Notes: a model not told the origin generated them from the letters alone. Positions 4,794 to 11,556 are shown, counted from the first letter of the stretch. The stretch: 15,294 nt of DNA from an uncultured Eggerthella sp. (GCA_900546175.1 URBX01000013.1:1-15294), one strand, 5' to 3'. Numbers and translations are program-made.

Positions 4794-7439
4794 ATGAATA
4801 CCAGAGCAGAGCAGCTTCAGGTAGGTCAAAAAACATATACCTATTATCCGGTAAAAAATGTAGCGGGTTATGAAAAGCTTCCTCTTTCTCTAACAGTGTT
4901 GTTAGAGAATATCTTGCGTAATGCAGAAACAGACGAAAAGGCAGCGCAGCTTGCAGGAAGACTTGTTGAGGCAGGTCTAGCGGGTCAAGTTGGTTCTGAA
5001 ATTGAATTTGGTCCAGCACGTGTATTGTTCCAGGACTTTACGGGCGTTCCAGTATTTGTTGACTTTGCTGTAATGCGCGAAGCATGTAAAGAATTAGGCG
5101 GGGATCCAAAGAATATTAATCCACAAGTTCCTTGCGATTTGGTGATTGACCATTCGGTTATTGCAGACGAGTTTGGTTGTGAAGGCGCCCTAAAAGCAAA
5201 CATGGCGCTCGAATTCGCTCGCAACAAAGAACGCTATGACTTTTTAAAGTGGTCGCAGGAATCTTTCGAAAACGTTCGAATCGTTCCTCCAGGAGCAGGT
5301 ATTTGCCATCAATTAAATATTGAACGCTTTGCAAGTGTAGTAATGACTAAGGAGGAATCGAATAATACCGTAGCCTATTTTGACACCTTAGTTGGAACTG
5401 ACTCTCATACTCCAACTGCTAACGGTATCGGCGTTTTGGGCTGGGGTGTTGGCGGTATTGAAGCTGAAGCTGCTGCACTTGGCCAGCCAATTACCACACT
5501 TGTTCCAAAAGTAATTGGTGTGGAGCTTACTGGCGAACTGCCTGAGGAAGCTACTGCAATGGATTTGGCGCTCACCTTCGCCCAGATGCTTCGTGCTGAA
5601 GGCGTTGTTGGATGTTTTGTTGAATGCTTTGGCCCAGGCGTAAAGAGCCTTTCTGCAACCCAGCGCGCATGTGTATCCAACATGACTCCAGAGTATGGTT
5701 CAACCTGCACTCTGTTCCCAGTAGACGAGCAAACTTTGAGCTATCTAAAACTTACGGGTAGAAGTCAGGAACAAATTGATTTGGTTGAGGCTTACGCAAA
5801 AGCGCAGGGATTCTGGAATGGAGAAGACTTTACTCCACGTACCTATGCAAAGGTTCTTTCCCTTGATTTGTCAAGCGTAGTGCGCAGCATTGCAGGCCCT
5901 TCAAGACCTCATGATCGCATTAATGTTGAAGGTGCAAAGAAGAGTTTCGAAGATATTTGTGCTTCCCGTAATCTTGAGGAAAAGACCGTTGAAATTACTC
6001 TTGCAGGTGAGAGCCATACGCTCACTCATGGCGCGCTTGCAATTGCGGCGGTTACTTCATGCACTACCGCAACTGATGCTTCCATGATGATTTCTGCGGG
6101 TCTCTTGGCTCGAAACGCTGCGGAAGCTGGTCTTAAGCCAAAGCCTTGGGTTAAGACGATTCTTGCTCCAGGATCTCGCGCAACTGAAATGATTTTAGAT
6201 GCGGCTGGTCTTATGCCTGGCCTTCGTGACCTTGGTTTTTATACCTGCGGTTTTGGCTGCATGAGCTGTATTGGTAATTCGGGTCCTGTTCTTCCTGAAA
6301 TGCATGATATTGCTGAAGAAATTGAGCTTGCATCAATCTTGTCAGGAAATCGAAACTTCGAGGGTCGCATCTCACCTGATGTTTCCCAGAACTACCTTTG
6401 CGCACCTGCGCTAGTTATTGCTTATTCATTGGTTGGCACCATGGACTTTGATTTTGCTTCTCAACCTTTAGGAGTAGATCCAGAAGGCAAGGAAGTATTC
6501 TTAGCTGATATTTGGCCTAACAAGGCAGAGGTAGATTCGCTGTTGGAGAGCTGTTGCACTGCTGAAACCTTCGAAAAGGCAGGAGAAGGCCTTTTCGAAG
6601 GTGATGAAAAATGGCAAGCTCTTTCCAAGGAAGCTTCGGACGTTTTTGAGTGGGATGAGAATTCTACCTATGTTCGTCGTGCACCATACTTTGACGGTAT
6701 GGGTAAAACTGCTTCTGCGCCTGAGGCAATTACCCGAGCCCGTGCGCTCTTAAATCTGGGTGACTTTATTACTACCGACCACATTTCTCCTGCTGGTTCT
6801 ATTGCTCAGAATTCTCCAGCTGCTCAGTATTTAGAAGAGCATGGAGTGGAAATTGCCGACTACAACACTTATGGTGCGCGTAGAGGTAATCATGAAGTAA
6901 TGATGCGTGGCACGTTTGCAAACGTAAAACTCTCAAACAAACTCGCCGACGGAAAGAAGGGCGGCTGGACTCTTGACCAATTGGATGGTCAGATAAAACC
7001 GGTTTGGGATGCTGCTGAACATTACATGAATGAGGATATTCCTCTCGTAGTTTTAGCTGGAAAGATGTATGGCAGTGGTTCTTCACGAGACTGGGCGGGT
7101 AAAGGCCCTATGCTTCAGGGCATTCGTGCTGCATTTGCAGAAAGCTTCGAGCGTATTCATCGTTCAAACCTGATTGGTATGGGTATCTTGCCTTTGCAGT
7201 TTGAAGAAGGCCAAAGCGCAGAGTCTTTAGGACTCGACGGAACGGAAGTAATTTCCATTAACCCGATTGACTTCAGTGAAGGTCTGCCAAAACCTGAACA
7301 TATAGGCGTTGTTGCTGAAAAGAAGAATGGTGAAAAAGTAGAATTCACAGCACTTGTTCGCATTGATACCCCAACTGAAGGTAATTATTATTACCATGGC
7401 GGTATTCTGCAGTATGTTTTGCGTTCGTTAGCAGAATAA
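4794..7439 (+). CDS. acnA: Aconitate hydratase, AcnA/IRP1 type
   Basis: This 881-residue cytosolic [4Fe-4S] enzyme interconverts citrate and isocitrate. Its length matches the AcnA/IRP1 branch (about 890 residues) and not AcnB. The active-site GTDSH is at 201-205. The three cluster cysteines are Cys423 (TSCTTATD) and Cys489/Cys492 (FGCMSCIGNSGP). The swivel domain occupies roughly the last 240 residues and carries NTYGARRGNHEVMMRGTF, then GSGSSRDWA from residue 760 with substrate-binding Ser/Arg, then ERIHRSNLIGMG. GTAAGGAGG just before ATG 4794 is a strong Shine-Dalgarno. Transcribed with icd, it supplies isocitrate for 2-oxoglutarate synthesis, plausibly for glutamate. No citrate synthase gene is adjacent. 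The gene is intact. Confidence 0.96.
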   Translation: MNTRAEQLQVGQKTYTYYPVKNVAGYEKLPLSLTVLLENILRNAETDEKAAQLAGRLVEAGLAGQVGSEIEFGPARVLFQDFTGVPVFVDFAVMREACKELGGDPKNINPQVPCDLVIDHSVIADEFGCEGALKANMALEFARNKERYDFLKWSQESFENVRIVPPGAGICHQLNIERFASVVMTKEESNNTVAYFDTLVGTDSHTPTANGIGVLGWGVGGIEAEAAALGQPITTLVPKVIGVELTGELPEEATAMDLALTFAQMLRAEGVVGCFVECFGPGVKSLSATQRACVSNMTPEYGSTCTLFPVDEQTLSYLKLTGRSQEQIDLVEAYAKAQGFWNGEDFTPRTYAKVLSLDLSSVVRSIAGPSRPHDRINVEGAKKSFEDICASRNLEEKTVEITLAGESHTLTHGALAIAAVTSCTTATDASMMISAGLLARNAAEAGLKPKPWVKTILAPGSRATEMILDAAGLMPGLRDLGFYTCGFGCMSCIGNSGPVLPEMHDIAEEIELASILSGNRNFEGRISPDVSQNYLCAPALVIAYSLVGTMDFDFASQPLGVDPEGKEVFLADIWPNKAEVDSLLESCCTAETFEKAGEGLFEGDEKWQALSKEASDVFEWDENSTYVRRAPYFDGMGKTASAPEAITRARALLNLGDFITTDHISPAGSIAQNSPAAQYLEEHGVEIADYNTYGARRGNHEVMMRGTFANVKLSNKLADGKKGGWTLDQLDGQIKPVWDAAEHYMNEDIPLVVLAGKMYGSGSSRDWAGKGPMLQGIRAAFAESFERIHRSNLIGMGILPLQFEEGQSAESLGLDGTEVISINPIDFSEGLPKPEHIGVVAEKKNGEKVEFTALVRIDTPTEGNYYYHGGILQYVLRSLAE

Positions 7440-7494
7440 TCAGAGGAGTGCCATCAAATTAACGCGGGTGTAGTTTTACATTTTTAAGTAAACA

Positions 7495-7541
7495 TCCGTA
7501 ATTAACGGAAGTGATTTTCCTAAACTCGAGAGTTTCGAAAC
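7495..7541. repeat. Cluster of short dyads in the acn 3' untranslated region
   Basis: Three inverted repeats lie between the acn stop and its terminator. TCCGT/ACGGA flank AATTA at 7495-7509. AAACT (7522-7526) faces AGTTT (7531-7535) around CGAG. The perfect 10-bp palindrome GTTTCGAAAC is at 7532-7541. The last two overlap and cannot form together. No ORF or ATG-started frame of note is present in 7440-7590. Confidence 0.45.
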
Positions 7542-7595
7542 AAGACTTGAGGCAGGATTAAAAACGTACCGTACAGGAGAAAACCTACATTATTT

Positions 7596-7629
7596 CAGGG
7601 CAGGAGAGAAATCCTGCCCTGTTTTGTTT
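7596..7629 (+). terminator. Rho-independent terminator after acn
   Basis: CAGGGCAGGA (7596-7605) pairs perfectly with TCCTGCCCTG (7612-7621) around GAGAAA, followed by TTTTGTTT. Ten GC-rich pairs plus a T tract make a strong terminator. It lies about 155 bases after the acn stop, so the message has a sizeable 3' untranslated region. Confidence 0.95.
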
Positions 7630-7650
7630 CTGGTCTTCTCGGTATATAGT
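7624..7650 (+). promoter_or_regulatory. Weak promoter candidate for the deaminase gene
   Basis: TATAGT (7645-7650), within TATATAGT, is a reasonable -10. The only -35-like word, TTGTTT at 7624-7629, is 15 bases away and lies in the terminator T tract. The gene needs a promoter here because a strong terminator precedes it, but the match is poor. Confidence 0.3.
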
Positions 7651-7689
7651 TATCCAAAAGGCCTTGGCAGAAAACTGGAGGGGAGCACA

Positions 7690-8394
7690 ATGGTCCAACA
7701 AGCAAACCAAGGACAAGCAAACCAAGGACAAGCCAACCAAGCGCAAGCTAATGAACCGCAAACCCAACATGCGCTGGTTAATGAACTGCAAACCCAACAC
7801 GCGCAAGTTGATAAAGACCAAACTCAGCATATGCAAGCAAATCAAGGGCTCATTAGTCAAGAAGAAACAATTCGCTCACAGCCTATTTGGCCACAAGCTT
7901 CTGGGGTAAAAAGGTCGCTTCTGTGCTTTGGCGCAACGAATCCTTTTATGCAATTAGCTATTCAGGAGGCATATGAGGGAATTACTGCTGGCGACGGAGG
8001 TCCTTTTGGTGCAGTTGTGGTAAAAGAGGGCGTCGTGATTGCTTCGGGACATAACCATGTTTTGTCTAATTGTGATCCAACCTGCCATGGTGAAATTGAT
8101 GCTATCAGAAAAGCATGTCGGAAGCTGGATACTCACGACCTTGCAGGATGCGAACTTTACACAACAGGAGAGCCTTGTCCTATGTGTCTAGGAGCAATTC
8201 TCTGGGCTAATATTGAAAAGGTCTATTACGGCTGTACGCTTGCTGATAACGAAATGATTGGCTTTCGCGATAATCAATTCGATCAGATTATGGGAGGAAG
8301 AGACGGCTTGTCTCATTTTCTTACGCAAATTGATAGGGAAGCGTGTCTTGAGTTGTTTGAGGTGTATCAAACGCTTAACAGCCAAAGGTATTAA
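7690..8394 (+). CDS. Cytidine/guanine deaminase-family protein with repeat-built N-terminus
   Basis: The 234-residue product has a zinc deaminase domain from about residue 86. GGPFGAVVV (103-111) is followed by the zinc and proton-shuttle motif CHGEIDAI (His133, Glu135) and EPCPMC (Cys163, Cys166). GGPFGAVVV, the DPT-H-G-E arrangement and the aromatic RY terminus look more like guanine deaminase GuaD or related nucleoside deaminases than TadA; HGE instead of HAE leaves the substrate open. Residues 4-53 are ten 5-residue repeats, mostly QANQG/QTQHA-like, atypical for this family. GGAGGGGAG at 7677-7685 supports ATG 7690. ATGs at 7831 and 7948 would give shorter proteins but lack clear Shine-Dalgarno sites. 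The gene stands alone between the acn terminator and the next promoter. Confidence 0.85.
   Translation: MVQQANQGQANQGQANQAQANEPQTQHALVNELQTQHAQVDKDQTQHMQANQGLISQEETIRSQPIWPQASGVKRSLLCFGATNPFMQLAIQEAYEGITAGDGGPFGAVVVKEGVVIASGHNHVLSNCDPTCHGEIDAIRKACRKLDTHDLAGCELYTTGEPCPMCLGAILWANIEKVYYGCTLADNEMIGFRDNQFDQIMGGRDGLSHFLTQIDREACLELFEVYQTLNSQRY
7699..7848 (+). repeat. Ten degenerate 15-bp tandem repeats inside the deaminase gene
   Basis: Units start at 7699 and recur every 15 bases to 7848. The first two are identical (CAAGCAAACCAAGGA) and the third differs by a few bases. Units 5, 7 and 9 form a sub-family (CAAACCCAACATGCG-like). Unit 10 returns to the first type. They encode QANQG, QANQG, QANQA, QANEP, QTQHA, LVNEL, QTQHA, QVDKD, QTQHM, QANQG. 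The period is a multiple of three, so unit gain or loss keeps the frame. Confidence 0.92.
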
Positions 8395-8433
8395 AATCGT
8401 TATTAGAAAATATGTTGTAGTTTCGAAGTGGGT

Positions 8434-8462
8434 TTTATATTTATTGAGGGTATTAGTATAAT
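8434..8462 (+). promoter_or_regulatory. Promoter for the 594-residue membrane protein gene
   Basis: A perfect -10 TATAAT (8457-8462) is preceded at 17 bases by TTTATA (8434-8439, four of six -35 matches). It lies in the 109-base gap after the deaminase gene and about 40 bases before the ATG at 8504. Confidence 0.55.
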
Positions 8463-8503
8463 TACCTCTTAAAAATAGTTCCCTGGCAAGAAAAGGAAAA
8501 TTC

Positions 8504-10288
8504 ATGGACACACGAGATCACCCTCCAATTGATTGGGAGGAAATCCTGCGCGGTGCTGGCAAAAAGGCTGGTGTCGAAGATCCACGGACTAATCCTGAGT
8601 TTATTGGCTTAGGTAATCGATTGGCTGAAATGGGTAAAAAGAGCCTCATTGTTTTAGCTATTGTTTTAGTTTTAGTAGGTCTCTTCTGCTATTGGTGGTT
8701 TCACCCAGCAATCAATATTCATAACGCTGACTGTTGGTTCTTTGTAGGACTTTTTATTCTTCTTCCACTCTTTTTGGTATGTACTACCCTTTGGAAGCGT
8801 AATGAAAACGGCACGAAGAAACATGATCCAAATCCTGGTAAGGCAAAAGTTTTTAAAATGCTTGCTGCGGTACCAGTAATTATTGCGTTAATTGGCGTAT
8901 TGGGCGCCGTTGCTTCGTTGTCTTTGTTCCCAGGTAATGCAGAACGGTATGCAACAATCCTTGAAACTACTGAAGGTGATTTCTCTCAGGATATCGAGGA
9001 AGTTGACTACAATACTATTCCATTTATCGACAGAGATTCTGCCGTATTGTTGGGAAACCGCACCATGGGTACCATGGCAGACTTTGTTTCTCAGTTCGAG
9101 ATTTCGCCTCTTTACTCCCAGATTAACTATCAAGGAAAACCAGTTCGTGTTAGCCCTTTGAATTATGCGGACATCTTTAAATGGTGGGCTAATCAAGAAG
9201 AAGGCATTCCTGCGTATGTAATTGTTGATATGAATACTCAGGATACTGATATTGTTCGCTTGGAAAACAAGATTCATTATTCTGATTCAGATCCTTTGTT
9301 TAAGAATGTGGACCGTCATGTCCAGCTCTCTTATCCAACCTATATGTTCGACGAAAAGTCTTTCGAAATTGACGAAGACGGTGTCCCATACTGGATTTAT
9401 CCAGTACAGGACTATACTATTGGTCTTTTTGGTGGCACTACTATTCAGCGTGTAGTTCTCTGCAATGCTTCAACTGGTGAATGCGTTGATTACGCTATTG
9501 ACGAAGTACCTCAATGGGTTGACCGTGCATATCCAACCGACTTGCTCATTCGTCAGTACAATTGGAGTGGAGCGCTTTCCGATGGTTGGATTAACTCTTG
9601 GCTTGGACAAAATGGAGTAAAGCAGACCACGCCTGGCACCAACGGAACTCTTGGTTATAACTATATTGCGCAAGATGACGACGTTTGGGTATACAGCGGT
9701 GTTACTTCCGCAACTTCTGACAACTCTATTATTGGTTTTGTTCTTATTAATCAGCGTACTGCAGAATCTCACTTCTATGCAGTAGCTGGTGCAACGGAAG
9801 AATCTGCTATGCAGTCTGCCGAAGGTCAAGTTCAGAACTTGCGCTACGTTTCGACCTTCCCATTGCTTATTAATGTATCGGGACAGCCTACGTACTTTAT
9901 GGCTTTGAAGGATGGCGCTGGTTTGGTGAAGATGTATGCCATGATTGACGTACAGCGTTATCAGAATGTTGCAACCGGTAGTACGTTAAGTGAAGTCCAA
10001 AAGTCGTATGAAAACCTCTTGCGCACTAACGGTGTTTCAACCAATTCTGGTGGAGAATCAACGCAAGGCGGTAAGGATGCTGGTTCTACAACAGGAACAA
10101 TCACTTCCATCCATCCAGTAGTAATTGACGGAAATACTCATTATTACTTCCTCATCGATACTGATAACGTGATTTACGACTGTCTCATCACATCATTGCC
10201 AGACGCAATCCGTTATAACGTGGGAGATACCATTACCTTCAACCATGGTGGTGGAACGGCAATGGTCTCCGTTAATTCGCTTGGATAA
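8504..10288 (+). CDS. Membrane-anchored protein of unknown function, three N-terminal spans
   Basis: I do not recognise this 594-residue protein. Residues 1-45 are hydrophilic. Membrane spans lie at about 46-66, 76-97 and 117-142, with KRNENGTKKH-type basic sequence between the second and third. Residues 143-510 form a large region rich in Tyr, Trp and Asp (e.g. IPFIDRDSAVLLGNRTMG) and probably extracytoplasmic. A Gly/Ser/Thr-rich linker at about 514-533 leads to a compact beta-like C-terminal domain at about 537-594 (VVIDGNTHYYFLIDT, then YNVGDTITFNHGGGTA) that may be OB- or SH3-like. There is no cleavable signal peptide, LPXTG or catalytic motif that I can identify. AAAGGAAAA before ATG 8504 is the Shine-Dalgarno. 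No terminator separates it from the L10 leader, so read-through into rplJL is possible. Confidence 0.85.
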   Translation: MDTRDHPPIDWEEILRGAGKKAGVEDPRTNPEFIGLGNRLAEMGKKSLIVLAIVLVLVGLFCYWWFHPAINIHNADCWFFVGLFILLPLFLVCTTLWKRNENGTKKHDPNPGKAKVFKMLAAVPVIIALIGVLGAVASLSLFPGNAERYATILETTEGDFSQDIEEVDYNTIPFIDRDSAVLLGNRTMGTMADFVSQFEISPLYSQINYQGKPVRVSPLNYADIFKWWANQEEGIPAYVIVDMNTQDTDIVRLENKIHYSDSDPLFKNVDRHVQLSYPTYMFDEKSFEIDEDGVPYWIYPVQDYTIGLFGGTTIQRVVLCNASTGECVDYAIDEVPQWVDRAYPTDLLIRQYNWSGALSDGWINSWLGQNGVKQTTPGTNGTLGYNYIAQDDDVWVYSGVTSATSDNSIIGFVLINQRTAESHFYAVAGATEESAMQSAEGQVQNLRYVSTFPLLINVSGQPTYFMALKDGAGLVKMYAMIDVQRYQNVATGSTLSEVQKSYENLLRTNGVSTNSGGESTQGGKDAGSTTGTITSIHPVVIDGNTHYYFLIDTDNVIYDCLITSLPDAIRYNVGDTITFNHGGGTAMVSVNSLG

Positions 10289-10292
10289 TAGA

Positions 10293-10336
10293 TTGCAAAT
10301 ACTTCTTGACTATTTATAAGAAACGTGCAATTATAT
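10293..10336 (+). promoter_or_regulatory. Promoter region for rplJ-rplL
   Basis: Two overlapping candidates exist. TTGCAA (10293-10298) with TATAAG (10315-10320) has a 16-base spacer. TTGACT (10306-10311) with TTATAT (10331-10336) has a long 19-base spacer. The first would put the transcript start near 10327 and include the whole 5' hairpin at 10339-10359. Neither is perfect; both may be used. Confidence 0.5.
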
Positions 10337-10338
10337 CA

Positions 10339-10359
10339 AGGTTGCAGTTTTTGTAACCT
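10339..10359 (+). other. 5' hairpin of the L10 leader transcript
   Basis: AGGTTGCA (10339-10346) pairs with TGTAACCT (10352-10359), eight pairs with one G-T, around loop GTTTT. It lies between the promoter and the L10-binding core and has no T tract, so it is more likely a stabilising or folding element than a terminator. Confidence 0.5.
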
Positions 10360-10374
10360 GAACTATACATTGTT

Positions 10375-10435
10375 CCGCTGCTTAAGACAGCCGGTACCGT
10401 AAGGTTTAATTGCGAAAGCAGCCCGCCGAGGTGGT
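10375..10435 (+). promoter_or_regulatory. L10 leader: L10(L12)4 autoregulatory RNA element
   Basis: This matches the known ribosomal protein L10 leader found upstream of rplJ. GCTGCTT (10377-10383) pairs with AAGCAGC (10416-10422). Inside are the TTAAGACAG segment and an ACC/GGT mini-stem capped by GTAA (10396-10405). The conserved GCCGAGGTG lies on the 3' side, at about 10425-10433. Excess L10-L12 complex binds this fold and lowers rplJL expression. It is placed directly before an intrinsic terminator, consistent with control by attenuation. Confidence 0.85.
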
Positions 10436-10455
10436 CATGAAGATAAGTCTTTTAT

Positions 10456-10495
10456 CGACCCCTGCTGTCATGTGCATCAGGGGTCGCTCTTTTTT
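10456..10495 (+). terminator. Attenuator-type terminator in the L10 leader
   Basis: CGACCCCTG (10456-10464) pairs perfectly with CAGGGGTCG (10478-10486) around a 13-base loop, followed by CTCTTTTTT. It lies after the L10-binding core and before rplJ, where a regulated terminator is expected. In a leader followed by an essential gene it must be partial or conditional. Confidence 0.85.
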
Positions 10496-10540
10496 CAAAG
10501 ACCGGTCCACTCACAAGGTGCGGAACCGAGTTACTTTGAA
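10494..10540 (+). other. Second leader hairpin abutting the rplJ Shine-Dalgarno
   Basis: TTCAAAG (10494-10500) pairs with CTTTGAA (10534-10540). Inside, CGGT (10503-10506) pairs with ACCG (10525-10528), with further CAC/GTG pairing. It begins in the T tract of the attenuator and ends at AAAAGGAGGTG, the rplJ Shine-Dalgarno (about 10540-10548). It could couple attenuation to translation initiation. Confidence 0.55.
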
Positions 10541-10554
10541 AAGGAGGTGTACAA

Positions 10555-11040
10555 ATGCCAAACAAGCAGAATATTGCTAATCTTGCAGCTATCAAGGAAG
10601 ACCTTACTGACGTTTCTGCAGTATGGGTTGTAGACTATCGCGGCTTGACTGTAAAGCAGTTCCAGCAGCTTCGTCGTGACGTACGCGCAGCTGAAGGTTC
10701 TATGCACGTTTACAAGAACACCTTGGTAAAGCGCGCTCTTGCAGAATTGGAGTTGCCATGCATGGATGAAATCCTTGAAGGACCATCCGCTTTCGTATTT
10801 GCTTCTTCTGATCCTGTAGCTCCTGCAAAGGCTCTTAAGGACTTTGCAAAGGGCAATGAGAACCTTGTTCTCAAGGGCGGTATTATGGACGGCGAGTTCC
10901 AGGACGCAGCAGCATTCGAGCAGATTGCTTCTCTCCCATCTCGCGATCAGCTTCTCGGTCAGATTGCAAACTCTCTTACCGGTGTTGCTTCTCAGTTGGC
11001 TATCGCTATTGGCGAGATGTCCGAAAAGGAAGCTGCATAA
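10555..11040 (+). CDS. rplJ: 50S ribosomal protein L10
   Basis: L10 anchors L7/L12 dimers to the ribosomal stalk and represses its own operon through the leader. The 161 residues match the family length. Recognisable are the N-terminal RNA-binding domain with VWVVDYRGLTVKQFQQLRRD, the MHVYKNTLVKRAL motif near residue 50, GPSAFVFA, and the Leu/Ala-rich C-terminal helix (QLLGQIANSLTGVASQLA) that carries L12 dimers. ATG 10555 follows AAAAGGAGGTG, a very strong Shine-Dalgarno. A 92-base spacer with two hairpins separates it from rplL. Confidence 0.97.
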   Translation: MPNKQNIANLAAIKEDLTDVSAVWVVDYRGLTVKQFQQLRRDVRAAEGSMHVYKNTLVKRALAELELPCMDEILEGPSAFVFASSDPVAPAKALKDFAKGNENLVLKGGIMDGEFQDAAAFEQIASLPSRDQLLGQIANSLTGVASQLAIAIGEMSEKEAA

Positions 11041-11055
11041 GCAGAACTTCCTCTT

Positions 11056-11071
11056 GCTACCTGCAGGTAGC
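11056..11071 (+). other. Perfect hairpin/palindrome after rplJ
   Basis: GCTACC (11056-11061), TGCA, GGTAGC (11066-11071) form a perfect 16-bp palindrome 15 bases after the rplJ stop. No T tract follows. It is a candidate for mRNA processing, 3'-end protection or partial transcription control between L10 and L7/L12. Confidence 0.6.
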
Positions 11072-11095
11072 GTAATTGAATTTGAATTGTTATAT

Positions 11096-11114
11096 GTTGC
11101 CTAAATCAGGCAAC
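11096..11114 (+). other. Hairpin just upstream of the rplL Shine-Dalgarno
   Basis: GTTGCCT (11096-11102) pairs perfectly with AGGCAAC (11108-11114) around AAATC. The rplL Shine-Dalgarno (GAAAGGA, 11119-11125) begins four bases later, so the hairpin is well placed to affect ribosome loading or to define a processed 5' end for the rplL message. Confidence 0.6.
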
Positions 11115-11132
11115 CGTTGAAAGGAAAACAAC

Positions 11133-11498
11133 ATGGCTCTTACTAACGAAGAGATCATTGCTGCTCTCGGTGAGAAAACTCTCCTCGAGCTTGCTGAGCT
11201 TCGCGACATGATTTGCGAAGAGTTTGGTGTAACCGCTACTGCTGCTGTTGCAGTTGCTGCTGATGCTGGCGCTGCTGCTGCAGAGAAGACCGAGTTCGAC
11301 GTAGTACTCGAGGGCTTCGGCGACAACAAGATTGCTGTTATCAAGGCTGTTCGTGAGATTACTGGCGAAGGCTTGAAGGAAGCTAAGGCTCTCGTAGAGG
11401 GCGCTCCATGCACCCTTCTTGAGGCTGTTGACCAGGCTAAGGCTGACGAAGTTAAGGCTAAGCTCGAAGAGGCTGGTGCAGCTGTAACCATCAAGTAA
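11133..11498 (+). CDS. rplL: 50S ribosomal protein L7/L12
   Basis: L7/L12 is the multi-copy acidic stalk protein that recruits translational GTPases. At 121 residues it has the standard architecture. An N-terminal dimerisation helix region (ALTNEEIIAALGEKTLLELAEL) is followed by an Ala-rich hinge at about 35-50. The C-terminal globular domain has the signature KTEFDVVLEGFGDNKIAVIK and the GLKEAKALVEGAP factor-binding helices. ATG 11133 follows GAAAGGA. A strong terminator follows. rpoB is not downstream, unlike in many bacteria. Confidence 0.98.
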   Translation: MALTNEEIIAALGEKTLLELAELRDMICEEFGVTATAAVAVAADAGAAAAEKTEFDVVLEGFGDNKIAVIKAVREITGEGLKEAKALVEGAPCTLLEAVDQAKADEVKAKLEEAGAAVTIK

Positions 11499-11521
11499 AT
11501 TGCTTGATTTATTGGTTATGT

Positions 11522-11556
11522 AAAGGGCTCCTCGAAAGAGGAGCCCTTTTTTATTT
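11522..11556 (+). terminator. Rho-independent terminator after rplL
   Basis: AAAGGGCTCCTC (11522-11533) pairs with GAGGAGCCCTTT (11538-11549) around a GAAA tetraloop, followed by a T-rich tail. The A-rich 5' flank means the reverse strand also carries a T tract, so it may also stop leftward transcription from 11658-12476. Confidence 0.97.

Noticed and set aside
7699..7848. 15-bp repeats as a CRISPR array
   Set aside because: The units are directly adjacent with no unique spacers, degenerate and inside a coding frame.
7664..7909. Lys/Thr-rich repetitive frame over the 15-bp repeats in a second frame
   Set aside because: Any frame of a 15-bp array gives a repetitive peptide; only the frame starting at 7690 continues into the deaminase domain.
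7690..8394. Call as tRNA adenosine deaminase TadA
   Set aside because: It shares HxE and PCxxC, but GGPFGAVVV, DPT-CHGE and the RY terminus fit guanine/nucleoside deaminases better than the PVGAVVV and HAE context of TadA.
8888..9277. Leftward 129-codon frame inside the membrane protein gene
   Set aside because: Antisense shadow of the 594-residue ORF with no recognisable product; the forward gene has promoter and Shine-Dalgarno support.
11522..11556. Junction after rplL as the start of an rpoB leader
   Set aside because: A strong terminator and then only leftward genes follow; no rpoB-like frame is present.
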